A stretch of 64,000 nt of DNA from Pectinophora gossypiella (taxonomy: Eukaryota; Arthropoda; Insecta; Lepidoptera; Gelechiidae), in contig NC_065426.1 in NCBI RefSeq assembly GCF_024362695.1, forward strand, positions 9,702,236 to 9,766,235, written 5' to 3'. The notes under the pieces were generated by a model that was not told the origin of the DNA, ran no database searches, and saw nothing but the letters and a program-made list of their open reading frames with translations. Of the stretch, positions 23,416 to 33,701 are shown piece after piece. Every line of letters starts with the position of its first letter. The stretch's first letter is position 1. The position numbers were made by a program, and so were the translations under genes.

Positions 23416-23695
23416 TATAGCTACAGAACCCCAAATACAGATGTTTAAATATCACTTAGCTGATTTTTTATTTCCTTAAACTTAGGGTGTTTCTTAAGGG
23501 TCAAATAGGTTCCGTTCGGCTGACTCCTGTGAGAAAGTAGGGTCTTAAAAGGAAGTCAGAATTTTAGGGTCAATTTAAAGGGTTAAAATGTTATTGTTCA
23601 AATTATAATGATGTTTTGATCACTATTGCACCTTCCTGTAGTTATTTTTAATTTTTGAGTATCAAAGATCATTTCCAATTTCAATACTACGTAAC
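23416..23695. other. No recognisable gene
   Basis: No ORF or known repeat seen. Confidence 0.4.
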
Positions 23696-23699
23696 ATAC

Positions 23700-23998
23700 G
23701 GGGCTTGCGATCCGGAGGTCCCGGGTTCGAATCCCGGTGAGGACATATCACAAAAATCACTTTGTGATCCCTAATTTGGTTAGGACATTACAGGCTGATC
23801 ACCTGATTGTCCGAAAGTAAGACGATCCGTGTTTCGGGAGGCACGTTAAGCCGTTGGTCCCGGTTACTACTTACTGATGTAAGTACGTAGTCGTTACATG
23901 AGCCATGTCAGGAGCCTATGGCGGCTCAATAATAACCCTGACACCAGAGTTGATGAGCTTGGTAATTCACCTCACAACCCACACGATAGAAGAAGAAG
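23700..23998 (+). mobile_element. tRNA-derived SINE (family A), 5'-truncated
   Basis: Begins inside the tRNA-like head (GATCCGGAGGTCCCGGGTTC) and continues to the CACACGATAGAAGAAGAAG end. Confidence 0.85.
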
Positions 23999-24175
23999 AC
24001 TACTTACAATATTTATTAAAAATACATTTCATCATAAAATACCTTGACATCATTTGCTAACGTATTTTTCTTTATACAAAAGTGCACTGACCGTCTAATC
24101 GGATGACGTCATCGCAGACGCCCGATAAAGCAATCGTTAGAAAGTAATAATTTATTTCGCCGCAAGCAAGCAGAT

Positions 24176-24247
24176 GCGTTGGTGGTGTAATGGTCAGCAT
24201 AGTTGCCTTCCAAGCAGTTGATCCGGGTTCGATTCCCGGCCAACGCA
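24176..24247 (+). tRNA. tRNA-Gly (anticodon TCC)
   Basis: This is a 72-base intron-less cloverleaf. The acceptor arm GCGTTGG at 24176-24182 pairs perfectly with CCAACGC at 24240-24246, and the discriminator A is 24247. The anticodon loop CTTCCAA places TCC at 24209-24211. The B box GGTTCGATTCC is at 24226-24236, and an oligo-T terminator (CTCTTTTTG) starts four bases after the gene. Unlike the SINE heads around it, all arms are intact and there is no SINE body behind it. The sequence is close to arthropod tRNA-Gly(TCC) as I remember it, so it is probably functional. Confidence 0.93.
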
Positions 24248-24250
24248 CTC

Positions 24251-24256
24251 TTTTTG
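24251..24256 (+). terminator. RNA polymerase III terminator of tRNA-Gly
   Basis: A T-run begins four bases after the discriminator base, the usual pol III stop. Confidence 0.75.
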
Positions 24257-24698
24257 TGAATTTAATAAATGTTTTTTTACATAGTACTTTACGTATATCA
24301 TGGTATGTAATTATGCGTTACATTTTTAATCATTAATCAAGTTTTTTTTAATTTCATGTTTAGAATCATTTTAATATAATTTATAAATAAGTATCATAAT
24401 ACAAAAAACATTAAAAAAATATAATTGTACTTATGTTACTTATCTAATCTGAAACGGTGATAATTAGTGTGATAAGATAAAGTCTAAATAAAAAAACTAA
24501 TCTTACAATACCTAGTAGTTATAGAAGAATACTTTATTAATTCTTCAAAAATAACAATACGTCACAAATACAAACTTAAAAACTATAGCTATAGAAGTAT
24601 ACAATACTTTATAATATTCATATTTACAATATTCATATTTATTCGTAATAAATCATTCATATTACATATCAAACAATAGATTACGTTCTACGTATAGA
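24257..24698. other. AT-rich, no recognisable gene
   Basis: No ORF or repeat is supported. CATATTTACAATATTCATAT occurs at about 24618. Confidence 0.45.
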
Positions 24699-24699
24699 A

Positions 24700-25420
24700 C
24701 AAATCAAATCAAATCAAATCAAATATACTTTATTGCACAGAACTAAAATTTCAACAATCAGACATAACACATGAAAACAGTACAATTTGGGCGGCCTTAT
24801 TGCTCTAGAGCAATTTCTTCCAGGCAACCCCCAAAAGGAAACAAACATTTGCAAACAACTTGGATGCGGGATGGTGCAATAAAAAATAAATACCTAAAAG
24901 TAAAACTAAAGTTAATATATTAATAAATACTCAATATAATATAAACCATATATACTAAAAATATACCTAACCATAATCAGAGAAAACTATAATAATAAAT
25001 AAAAGACTATACACACACATACAAAACAAGTATTGAAATAAATAAAATACATCATAATAATAGTAATATCCTAAGAATATCCGCATAAGGATTCAAAATG
25101 AACTCGCAACTGGTTTTTGAAGCTCTGAAGAGAGTTAGCGACTCTGATGGAAGCAGGTAAGGAGTTCCATAAACGCACAGCTTGCACAGTAAAAGACTGG
25201 CCGTAGTAGTCAGTTCGATGGGTGGGAGCTACCAATAGCATCCTAGTGCACGATCGAGGCAGCCGTTCGTGAACTTCCGTCCTCAAACTAAAACGCTCTT
25301 TGAGGTAAGGGGGAGTATTGGGATTATGAAGGATATTGAAAAGGAGTGAGAGGATATGGGAATTTCGCCGAAGTCGTATAGGGAGCCACTTGAGCTGCGC
25401 ACGGTACACCGACACATGAA
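24700..25420 (-). mobile_element. 5'-truncated CR1/jockey-like LINE (RT C-terminus plus 3' UTR)
   Basis: The minus strand has an open frame at 25071-25415 of 114 codons, containing QLKWLPIRLRRNSHILSLLF, then PPYLKERF, AVRLWNSLPASIR and a Cys-free end. This is the thumb/C-terminal part of a LINE reverse transcriptase. The 3' UTR (24700-25070) carries the tail hairpin (reversed GGCGGCCTTATTGC, TTCTTCCAGGCAACC) and a terminal TTTGATTTGATTTGATTTG repeat. The frame has no stops, so this copy is fairly young, but it has lost the endonuclease and catalytic RT motifs. Confidence 0.8.
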
Positions 25421-25709
25421 CAGTGCATTCTCATTACAAATTAAACTATAATTAAACAAATACAGTATGGTATAACAGTCAGGATTATCACTACACGTGT
25501 TCAGCGGTGAAGAAAAACATCTAGCAAACCCACGTTCCCGAGAAATGCATTTTCGGAGGTATGTGACCTAATCTGTATTAGGCTGATTTTCCCTTCGCAA
25601 GTTGGAAGGTCAAACAGGCAGTCGCTTCTGTAAAAAACCGGACCTGTCAAATCTTCAGGTTAGGTAAGCGGACCCTGTGAAAAATGGGATAATGCAAGGG
25701 AGAATGCTA

Positions 25710-25800
25710 GGCCGCATTGGAGTAGCGTGGTGGAGTATGCTCCATACCTTCTCTGGTTGGTTGAAGGGAGGTCTGTGCCCAGCAGTGGGACGATGTTAAA
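25710..25800 (+). mobile_element. SINE 3' fragment (third family)
   Basis: GGCCGCATTGGAGTAGCGTG through GTGCCCAGCAGTGGGACG. Confidence 0.6.
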
Positions 25801-25813
25801 AGTGTACGTAAAC

Positions 25814-26138
25814 GGCCTCCGTCGTCCAGTGGTTGAGCGTTAGGCTCACGATCCGGAAGTCCCAGGTTCAAATCCCGGTGGGGACATATCACAAAAATCA
25901 CTTTGTGATCCCTAGTTTGGTTAGGACATTACAGGCTGATCACCTGATTGTCCAAAAAGTAAGATGATCCGTGCTTCGGAAGGCACGTTAAGCCGTTGGT
26001 CCCGGTTACTACTTACTGATGTAAGTAAGTAGTCGTTACATGAGCCATGTCAGGGGCCTTTGGCGGCTCAGTAATAACCCCAACACCAGGGTCGATGAGG
26101 TTGGTATTCCATCTCACAACCCACACGATAGAAGAAGA
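25814..26138 (+). mobile_element. tRNA-derived SINE (family A), full length
   Basis: Complete from GGCCTCCGTCGTCCAGTGG to ACACGATAGAAGAAG. It is among the best copies for defining the family. Confidence 0.9.
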
Positions 26139-26149
26139 CTGTACTTACA

Positions 26150-26940
26150 ATATTTATTGGTAAGCGTGGCCAATTATTGGTCAGCAAAAATTTAGTATCG
26201 ATCACCATCGACTCGCAAAGAAGAAGAAGAAGTGTACGTCGTCATACTTAGGTATTCCACAAAAAAACTTCACTATTATGACGTAAAACAAAGACCGTGA
26301 TACGAGGAACCGTGAATAAGTGACAGATTACAATCTTGACAGTAAGTAATTAGTATTCTATACGTATGACGTTCTTTGAAGTAGTATCTTTTATTATTTG
26401 CCGAAATGTTGTGTCATAGAGTTAAAGCGAACTTGCATGACTGTTTAGATCACAATAGAACAGGACAATGCCATGGTTATTTAAAAAAAAAACACGAAGG
26501 TCTTTTAAATTGTATTTTTTATTTATAAAACCATATGGGTGTAATTGATCAGATGGTCCTTCTACCCTGAACAGGGGGGTTATTTATTTATTTATTTATT
26601 TATTTGGCTCACAAAACAGGTTGGGATTACAACACTAAAAATAGGTACAAAAAAAGAATGTTTTGAACTAGATCCCAGCCCAAGACATGTGTGCTCAGCG
26701 TAGCCAAATGTTACGAAGCTTGTACGGAATGTTTGTTGCGGCATCTAGTTTTACAAAATACATAAAACGTAAATGTACCAGGTGCATTACCTGTTGCATT
26801 ACACAAACAATATTGCAAGGTTAAAAGCAATATTGCAATTTGACATTTGCGCATGCAAAAGTAAGTACGCAATGGAAACAAATGTCAAATAGCAATATTG
26901 CTTTCTTACGTGAATTGCTTCGATGTGGCCATTTTAACCC
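26150..26940. other. No recognisable gene
   Basis: A TTTA microsatellite (TTATTTATTTATTTATTTAT) is at 26581-26605. An imperfect internal symmetry around GCAATATTGC occurs four times within 26808-26905. Confidence 0.4.
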
Positions 26941-26944
26941 CCCT

Positions 26945-27035
26945 GGCGTGCGTGTATGAAGCGATTGATGAATGTAGAGGAAGCAAGAGAAGTGTGTCAG
27001 GGTCGAAACAAATGGAATTCCATAGTATTACCTAG
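26945..27035 (+). mobile_element. LINE 3' end fragment, VNVEEAR family
   Basis: ATTGATGAATGTAGAGGAAG matches the tail of 2790-3020. A TC-rich microsatellite (27082-27100) separates it from the next fragment. Confidence 0.5.
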
Positions 27036-27104
27036 GTCTATACGAGTAGGACGATTGAGAATTTTGTTTTACTGGGAAGTCTCTCTCTCTCTCTCTCTCT
27101 ATTT

Positions 27105-27290
27105 AAGAGCTGTGCTCTTGTCGGTGGAGTAATCGCCATTCCTCTCTTCTTCCCGCCAAATCCTTCACCTCCCGATACGACATGACCTGCATCTTCTCTT
27201 TTATTTGTTTCATAAATGTTCTCCTAGGTCTACCCCTTCCTCTCTTCCCTTCAATGATTCCTTCTATAATGTTTGTTATAAATGAATCGT
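27105..27290 (-). mobile_element. RTE-like LINE, C-terminal fragment
   Basis: The minus strand encodes EGKRGRGRPRRTFMKQIKEK, then VMSYREVKDLAGRREEW and a stop. Confidence 0.65.
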
Positions 27291-27399
27291 GTCGTATCAG
27301 GTGACTATACTGGGTCCGAAATTCCCAGTGGTTCTACCAGTAAGTCTATTGGGAAGGAAATTCCCAGTAGTTCAACTGGTAAGACTACTCGGCTTTTTT

Positions 27400-27575
27400 T
27401 TTGACGTGACTTATTGTAGATTTGCCGCAGATGGCATTAACTACATGGCCGGTCAAATGAAGAACGCTGAGGGCTCTCACCCGGTATAAAATTTAAGACA
27501 ACAGGCCTGAGGGTGCCCAGTTGGGCGCGAACCTCGGCTCAGGGCGTCATCTAAGAGGAAGAATATTTGAAAGTG
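27400..27575 (+). repeat. Repeat family C copy
   Basis: TTATTGTAGATTTGCCGCAG through CTCAGGGCGTCATCTAAGAG. Confidence 0.7.
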
Positions 27576-27579
27576 ATGA

Positions 27580-28100
27580 AATGTATCTTTAGAAACGCGG
27601 TTTTATGAAGTAAATAAAGTACCTATCTAGTCATAACAAGAACATATATATCAGGCGCAATGAAAACCCTAATACAAAAATTGATGCGATCGGTCATCGA
27701 CTTTATCACAACCCACGCCAAAAAAAGGCTACAAAAATAACCTGGAAAGTCCATTGTGTCAGTTCTCAAGAACATGATACCACATTTGTTAATTAGTGAA
27801 GATGGTATACGATAGCGCTTACATTAAACAGTGAATCATGCGCAAGTAACAATTCCACACATGTCGTCTTTTACGAGAAATTGGGACGAAGATAAGTAAT
27901 TTATTAGTATTATTTTGGTGCCGATTCTAGCTTCAAACGTTTTTTTTTATTTAAGTATTTATTATTATTAAGGCCTTAAACAACACTGGTATTAATGCAA
28001 TGTCCTGCAAAATTGCATAAGCAATTTGACTGCAAGATCAAAGTCTCACTAAGACGTGGTTAATTTATTTTGTTATTTGACAATTCTAACGCTGTTGCGG
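27580..28100. other. No recognisable gene
   Basis: AT-rich; no supported feature. Confidence 0.45.
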
Positions 28101-28104
28101 AATG

Positions 28105-28265
28105 GCCAAGGGATGGTATGCGATATCAAGGCAGACCACCAGCCCAATGGTCAGATGACACTGTGAGGTACACCGGAAAGTAATGGATGAGACTTGCACA
28201 GGACCGGAAAGGATGGCGTGAAAGATAGAAGGCCTGTACCCAGCAGTGGGTGGATAAAGGCTAAG
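28105..28265 (+). mobile_element. LINE C-terminal fragment
   Basis: The plus strand reads RPPAQWSDDTVRYTGK, an in-frame stop, then MRLAQDRKGWRER and another stop. This is an eroded RTE-like C-terminus ending in the CCCAGCAGTGGG type tail. Confidence 0.55.
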
Positions 28266-28464
28266 TAAATAGATAGAAAACTCTATCCCTTTCTTGCACT
28301 TATTGTAAGTGAAGGACGGTATTTTTAAAACTGACAAAATAAAGTTATGTTTGTGTCTGTCGTATTACTTGAATGCCTTTCTTTCACTTCATTACATTAG
28401 CTACAAATATTCTATGCTGCTCTCATCCCCTCTATATCATAATATATATAATGTTTAATATCTT

Positions 28465-28603
28465 CCAAGCCTAATGATTGCCTGGAAGAGATTGCTACTT
28501 AGCAATAAGGCCGCTTATTGTTACTCTTTACATTTATTTTTTGTTTTGTATTTCTGTTTTTCCTGTGTGTTCAATAAAGTATTTGTTATGTTATGTTATG
28601 TTA
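28465..28603 (+). mobile_element. CR1/jockey-like LINE 3' tail
   Basis: TGCCTGGAAGAGATTGC, GCAATAAGGCCGC, then TTCAATAAAGTATTTG and a TTATGTTATG tail. It is followed by a scrap of family C (28607-28655). Confidence 0.7.
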
Positions 28604-28667
28604 ATTACTAGGCCGGACAAATGGAGAGCGCTAACGGCCCTCACTCGGTAGAAATATTTCAATCTTA

Positions 28668-28671
28668 ATAC
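28668..28671. repeat. Target-site duplication ATAC (left)
   Basis: The same four bases follow the right LTR at 36746-36749. Confidence 0.8.
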
Positions 28672-29804
28672 TGTAAGACAGTAAATGTGGGGGTGAGTTG
28701 CCCCTATAGATGTTGTCTTATAATGAGATGTTAGTTTCCCAGGGCGTGGAATGAGGCACCTAACTCAGAGAATAGGGGGAGAATAAGATTAAAATGTTGG
28801 GCGCCATATAGAAGATCCCCTCCTATTGCAAACAAAGCCAAGGTATTGGAAATAATAAAGATTTCACTTTTAACAATGGTATATTTGGTTCAACAATTTC
28901 ACAATGAAATAATATGAAGTCAGTCGGTTACAAACCATCCTAATGTAAATTAAGAAATAAATCTATTACTATAACATGATATCTTAACTTAGTATTATTC
29001 CTATGAGGAAAAGTAAAGTGTCAGGACGGCAGGTCTTGACAAAAGGCATGGAGTATGTACTGAGGATAAATACTCCATGTATTAGTAGAAAATCATCTTG
29101 AGAGCATAGCACTATCCATAATAAGTTAAATTAATCATGAAGAAGAGATATTTAGATGGTATCCAGAGATTTTAACACCAAACTGGAATTATGTACATTA
29201 ATGACCGCAGCAGGAACTGACCCTGACGGCAAAAGCAGACAATGAACACAAATGGTAGTCATGGCTGGGGAGCTAGACCCTGAAGGAAAACCTTGAAGTT
29301 GATTTTTGAAGTTAGTCTTTACAGTTGATCATTCTAGTAGAACTTTAACACTGGACTCTGCCGGTGGACTTTGACCCCTGTAACAAAATGACATGTTACA
29401 GCTCTGTCAACCCCGTTACGACGCGGAATTATAGGTAAAAACACTCACCACATCACGTGGGACGATATTATAACAGCATTCCCCCTAGTCGATGGACTAA
29501 ACCATTGTTTTTATACTGAAAGAAAGAACGTGAGGTTAGGTCATTGTCATGAACATATGAAGCTCATAATTGCCAACGTTCCACGATAATAACCATCTAA
29601 ACACTCACCAGAAGACTTCACCATCCTTTCATCGTAATATATGTGGCTTATACACCACTTTAAAGAAATAATCGCGACGGGACTAAATTGCCATCGTCAT
29701 CGCGTAAACGAAATGTCAAACGAACATAACTTTTTCCCGGCGCGTAGGCACACACCTGTATGCCATACAGCCAAGTGGGAAGTGTAAAAAAAAAACGTGT
29801 TACA
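28672..29804 (-). repeat. 3' LTR of the Gypsy element
   Basis: Length is 1133 bp. I see only two differences from the other LTR, both within the first 15 bases at the left edge (GTAAGACAGTAAATG here, GTAAGTACAGTGAATG in the other). Confidence 0.93.
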
Positions 29805-30563
29805 GTTCCGTTTTAGTTGAGGAAGAAAAATTTTATTTAAAAATTTTAAATTTTTAAATAAAATTTTTCGCTACACTCTAGTAACGAAAGAGAAATAACA
29901 AGCGACTCCTGATGAGTTAACTTGTTATGAACGTACATTTACCTTACAAAGGTAAAAGAATGGAAAGAAATAAACATGATCACCATGTATCAAACTTGAA
30001 AACACATCTCCTATAATCCAAGGGGAAAAGGATTAGTACATTCCGCACTAGCCTTGTGCTTACCAGAGTTAAAATTTGGGGATTCTCCCAAGAAAACACA
30101 TTGCACATAGGCAACATATGTTTGAAACAAATCAAAGAAACACCCTGGTGGTGTCAGACGACAACTCAAAGAATTAAATCTAACACTGCTTAACCTTACA
30201 TAAACATACAAACATCTTGAATATGGTCAAGTTAAAGGAAAACCTACCTAACTTTTAAATTTAAAATAACAGATTAAACCTTATGCCTACGTTTTACTTA
30301 GTCATGGCCATGACACTAAACTTATTTCAAGTAAAAACCTACTTAAGTACTAAAAAAAAAAACTTAATCTATTTTCTTTTTATATATATGAGTGAATATC
30401 CTTGGCGTCATTTGGGTGGCAATCAAACACCCACCAAATGCATAAACAAGGCCTACGGATATTACTCGAACGAGGGAAATCTCATCAAATGGATCACCTT
30501 CCTATAGGGATGACCACTTAACAGGTAATGTCCTTGAACACAACCTTGAAAGTGAGAGAAGAC
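29805..30563 (-). other. Gypsy element region between pol and 3' LTR
   Basis: No envelope or other long ORF is present. The region contains a 45-bp palindrome at 29825-29869. The minus sequence next to the LTR (AACTAAAACGGAAC) is only moderately purine-rich for a polypurine tract. The ORFs at 30011-30211 and 30283-30507 have no recognisable motif. Confidence 0.7.
29825..29869. repeat. Perfect 45-bp AT palindrome
   Basis: GAAAAATTTTATTTAAAAAT and its exact reverse complement meet around a single central base. It lies 20 bp inside the 3' LTR. Confidence 0.9.
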
Positions 30564-33500
30564 CTAAACTTCCTCACTAGGACCTCGAACAACAAGATCT
30601 TTAATGTGGAAGGAACCCAAAGGTTTACCTTCTAAGGTTTTCAATGAATAAACTACGTTACCTAGCTTTTTATGCACTACACATTTTTCAAACTTAGGGG
30701 CTAGTTTAGCAGAAAAGTGCTTGGGAGCGCTGGACAAAGGAAAACATCTTTTATAAATAATTTGACCTTCCCGCAATTCCAAAGGACGCTTCCTAAGATT
30801 ATAATATTTTACATTGTGTTGATATGCCTTTTTAAGGTGACATTCAACTTTCTTGAAGACTTCAGCCATACGAGGCAACCGAGAAGCAAAAGTTTGGGTA
30901 TCTACTACTATGGTAGACCCATCACAAGGTGAAGAATCTTTTGTATAAGTAGCACCATCGATGACCATCTCTCTACCATGATTTAGATAAAAGGCAGTAT
31001 ATTTTGTACTTTCGTGGACCGAAGTATTGAGCGCACACTGGATTTCCTGAATGTTCTGATCCCATTTACGATGATCAGAACGCACGAGGGAAGCAATAGC
31101 ACGAACAACATCACGATTCACTCGTTCAGTTTGATTACACTGAGGATGGTATCGAGGATTATAGAATATATGAGGTACTCCGAAAGAAGTTAAAGAATCT
31201 CTAAACTCTTTAGAAGTGAATTGAGGACCGTTGTCGGTATACAGGATACGACATACGCCATGGACTAGAAAAACATGTTTCTCAAGACATTTCACAATGG
31301 CCTTAGAAGTTGCACTACGCAAAGGAAATAAAAGAACATACTTACTGAAATAATCAGAGACCACGAATAAGTATTGATTGCGAGAATAAGAAGAAGGGAA
31401 AGGACCTAATATATCGCATGATATAGCCTCCCAAGGTTTAGTAACTTGACGGGGGTTACCCATCAGACCAGGCCTAGCAGTATTGACCGGCTTGTATGAA
31501 CGACATACCTCACAATTGTCAACATATGATTTTACATCTTTAAATAAGGAAGGCCAGAAATATATGGAAGAAATTTTCTTGTGGGTCTTAGCCACACCGA
31601 AATGACCGGAAGAAGGCTCATCATGATATTTTCGAAGAACTTCTACATATTTTTCACGGGGAACAACGATTTTCCAATCGTGTTGAGAAATAAGATGATA
31701 TTTATTTTTAGATAAACGACATAGTTTACCATTTACTACCGAGAAATTAGGATAACGACGAGGATTTTTAGTACAACCGTTAAAGACTTTAATATACCAA
31801 GGATCAGAAATAGTGTAGGGATCAATTTCAATTGAGTCAATCTTGATTCTAGACAAAGCATCAGGTATCACATGTTCTTTACCTTTCCTGTGAATTATAT
31901 CAAAATCGAACTGACTCAAACGACATGCCCATCTATTTAGACGACCACTCGGATTACTAAGATTCTGAAACCATTGCAACGAGGCATGATCGGTTATAAT
32001 ATAACATTTGCTACCCTCAACATAAGGACGGTATAACTCCAGAGAATAAATCACAGCTAACAGTTCTCTTTCTGTCGCTGAGTAATTGATTTCTTGGGCG
32101 TTTAATGTTCTGCTACAATAAGCGATAGGGTGATCAATACCATCGACCCTTTGAGTTAAAACAGCACCAATAGCAAACGAGGAAGCATCCGTATGGATGT
32201 AAAATGGCTGAGAGAAATCAGGACATTGTAGAATAGGTGACGAGATAAGAGCAGATTTAAGTTGGGTGAAAGCTTCTTCAGCTTCCGGAGACCATGTAAA
32301 AGGTACCTTCTTACTAGTAAGTCGAGACAAAGGTCTAGCAACATGAGAGAAATTTGGGATAAAACGACGGTACCAACCCGCCATTCCCAAGAAACGTTTA
32401 ACTGACTTCGCGTCAGTTGGCGTTGGAAAATTCGCAATAACATCCACTTTAGAGGGATCGGTCCTAAGACCATATCGATCGACTACGAAACCGAGATATT
32501 TAAGTTCTGATCGGCAGAAAAATGACTTTTTCACGTTAATAGTGAGATTAGCGAATCTTAGTTTTTCATAGACCGCTTTTAGAATTTTCACGTGTTCTTC
32601 AAAAGAACTGGTACAGATAATGATGTCGTCAAAGAAACAAAACACTTTGTTATCAAATTGAGAGGAGAAAAGATTATCCATTAGCCTTTGCATGGTAGCG
32701 GAGGCTCCTACAAGACCAAAACACATGACCTTGTAATGAAATAGCCCACGGCCAGGAACCGTGAAAGCAGTTTTCTCTTTCGAAGAGGTAGAGAGAGGAA
32801 TCTGATGATACGCAGCACTCAAGTCAAGAGAAGTTAAGTATTTAGCATCGCGAAGATTGTCCATAATATAATTAATATATGGCAGTGGATAGGCATCAGG
32901 TTTTGACACTGAATTTAACCTTCTACTATCTAAACACAGACGAATATCACCATTGGCTTTAGGTACCATGGTTACTGGAGAATTCCAAGGAGAGAAAGAT
33001 GGTTCAACAATATCATGTTGGAGCATTCGGTTTAACTCACCGTCTAGAAGTTTAAGTTTTTCAGGACTAATACGATAATATTTTTGTTTTATGGGTTTCG
33101 CATCGCCTGTTTCTATAACATGTTCTATTAAATGAGTACGACCAAGGCCGACTAACTCTGAATCAATATTTGAGAAAAGTTGTTTAACGTTAACAATTTC
33201 TTGTTTTTGAAAATCAGAAAGAGAATCTAAATTGCGCAAGCCATTTTCTTTGACACTTGCTACATTGTATAAATCGACAGGCTCTATTGCAGGTAGACAC
33301 GCCAGAACTTCTGGGGCTAAATTAAATGATTTCCAGAAATTAATTCCGAAATGTAATGGAAGTTTAATTTCGGGTTGAATGTAAAATTGAATGAGCTTAA
33401 CCTCATTGTTATATTCAATAGGAATATCCATGTAAAATTGGCAAATGTATTCGTGACCACTCGCCACTTTCAAAAATACAGGGGACTTTAAATTACACAA

Positions 33501-33701
33501 TGGGATACCAAGATTTTTAAAGAATTTATGAGCATTGTTTCCTAAAATAGAACAAGCGGCTCCACAGTCGAGTAGACCAGAAATTTTAATACCATAGACT
33601 TTAACCGTTAAATAAGGGCGAAAGTCTTTAGAATTAGGATTAAATATCGCCTCCCTGCAGGATTCAGATCCCAGAGAGACTAAGCAATCTAGTTTTTTGG
33701 A
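30564..33701 (-). CDS. pol: Gypsy pol polyprotein (protease, RT, RNase H, integrase)
   Basis: The polyprotein copies the element's RNA and inserts the DNA. The frame is open from 33701 to the stop at 30564 and has no start of its own, since it is entered from gag by frameshifting. The protease region lies first, with LLDCGAACSILG and its catalytic Asp codon at 33567-33569. Counting from Leu/33500 as residue 1, RT has Asp226 in TSLDLSAAYHQ and the FFDDII box (Asp291, Asp292). RNase H follows (Asp438 in HTDAS, Glu477, Asp504). The integrase zinc motif is His626, His633, Cys663, Cys666, and the DDE triad is Asp696, Asp756, Glu792. All catalytic residues are present and there are no stops, so the enzyme is probably active. 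No chromodomain is visible at the C-terminus, which ends GSFHIKDLVVRGPSEEV. Confidence 0.96.
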   Translation of the reverse strand, partial: SKKLDCLVSLGSESCREAIFNPNSKDFRPYLTVKVYGIKISGLLDCGAACSILGNNAHKFFKNLGIPLCNLKSPVFLKVASGHEYICQFYMDIPIEYNNEVKLIQFYIQPEIKLPLHFGINFWKSFNLAPEVLACLPAIEPVDLYNVASVKENGLRNLDSLSDFQKQEIVNVKQLFSNIDSELVGLGRTHLIEHVIETGDAKPIKQKYYRISPEKLKLLDGELNRMLQHDIVEPSFSPWNSPVTMVPKANGDIRLCLDSRRLNSVSKPDAYPLPYINYIMDNLRDAKYLTSLDLSAAYHQIPLSTSSKEKTAFTVPGRGLFHYKVMCFGLVGASATMQRLMDNLFSSQFDNKVFCFFDDIIICTSSFEEHVKILKAVYEKLRFANLTINVKKSFFCRSELKYLGFVVDRYGLRTDPSKVDVIANFPTPTDAKSVKRFLGMAGWYRRFIPNFSHVARPLSRLTSKKVPFTWSPEAEEAFTQLKSALISSPILQCPDFSQPFYIHTDASSFAIGAVLTQRVDGIDHPIAYCSRTLNAQEINYSATERELLAVIYSLELYRPYVEGSKCYIITDHASLQWFQNLSNPSGRLNRWACRLSQFDFDIIHRKGKEHVIPDALSRIKIDSIEIDPYTISDPWYIKVFNGCTKNPRRYPNFSVVNGKLCRLSKNKYHLISQHDWKIVVPREKYVEVLRKYHDEPSSGHFGVAKTHKKISSIYFWPSLFKDVKSYVDNCEVCRSYKPVNTARPGLMGNPRQVTKPWEAISCDILGPFPSSYSRNQYLFVVSDYFSKYVLLFPLRSATSKAIVKCLEKHVFLVHGVCRILYTDNGPQFTSKEFRDSLTSFGVPHIFYNPRYHPQCNQTERVNRDVVRAIASLVRSDHRKWDQNIQEIQCALNTSVHESTKYTAFYLNHGREMVIDGATYTKDSSPCDGSTIVVDTQTFASRLPRMAEVFKKVECHLKKAYQHNVKYYNLRKRPLELREGQIIYKRCFPLSSAPKHFSAKLAPKFEKCVVHKKLGNVVYSLKTLEGKPLGSFHIKDLVVRGPSEEV

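Noticed and set aside
29805..30563. Envelope gene of an errantivirus
   Set aside because: No long ORF, signal peptide or transmembrane segment lies between pol and the 3' LTR.
32156..32473. 105-codon minus ORF inside pol
   Set aside because: A shadow of the reverse transcriptase frame with no motif of its own.
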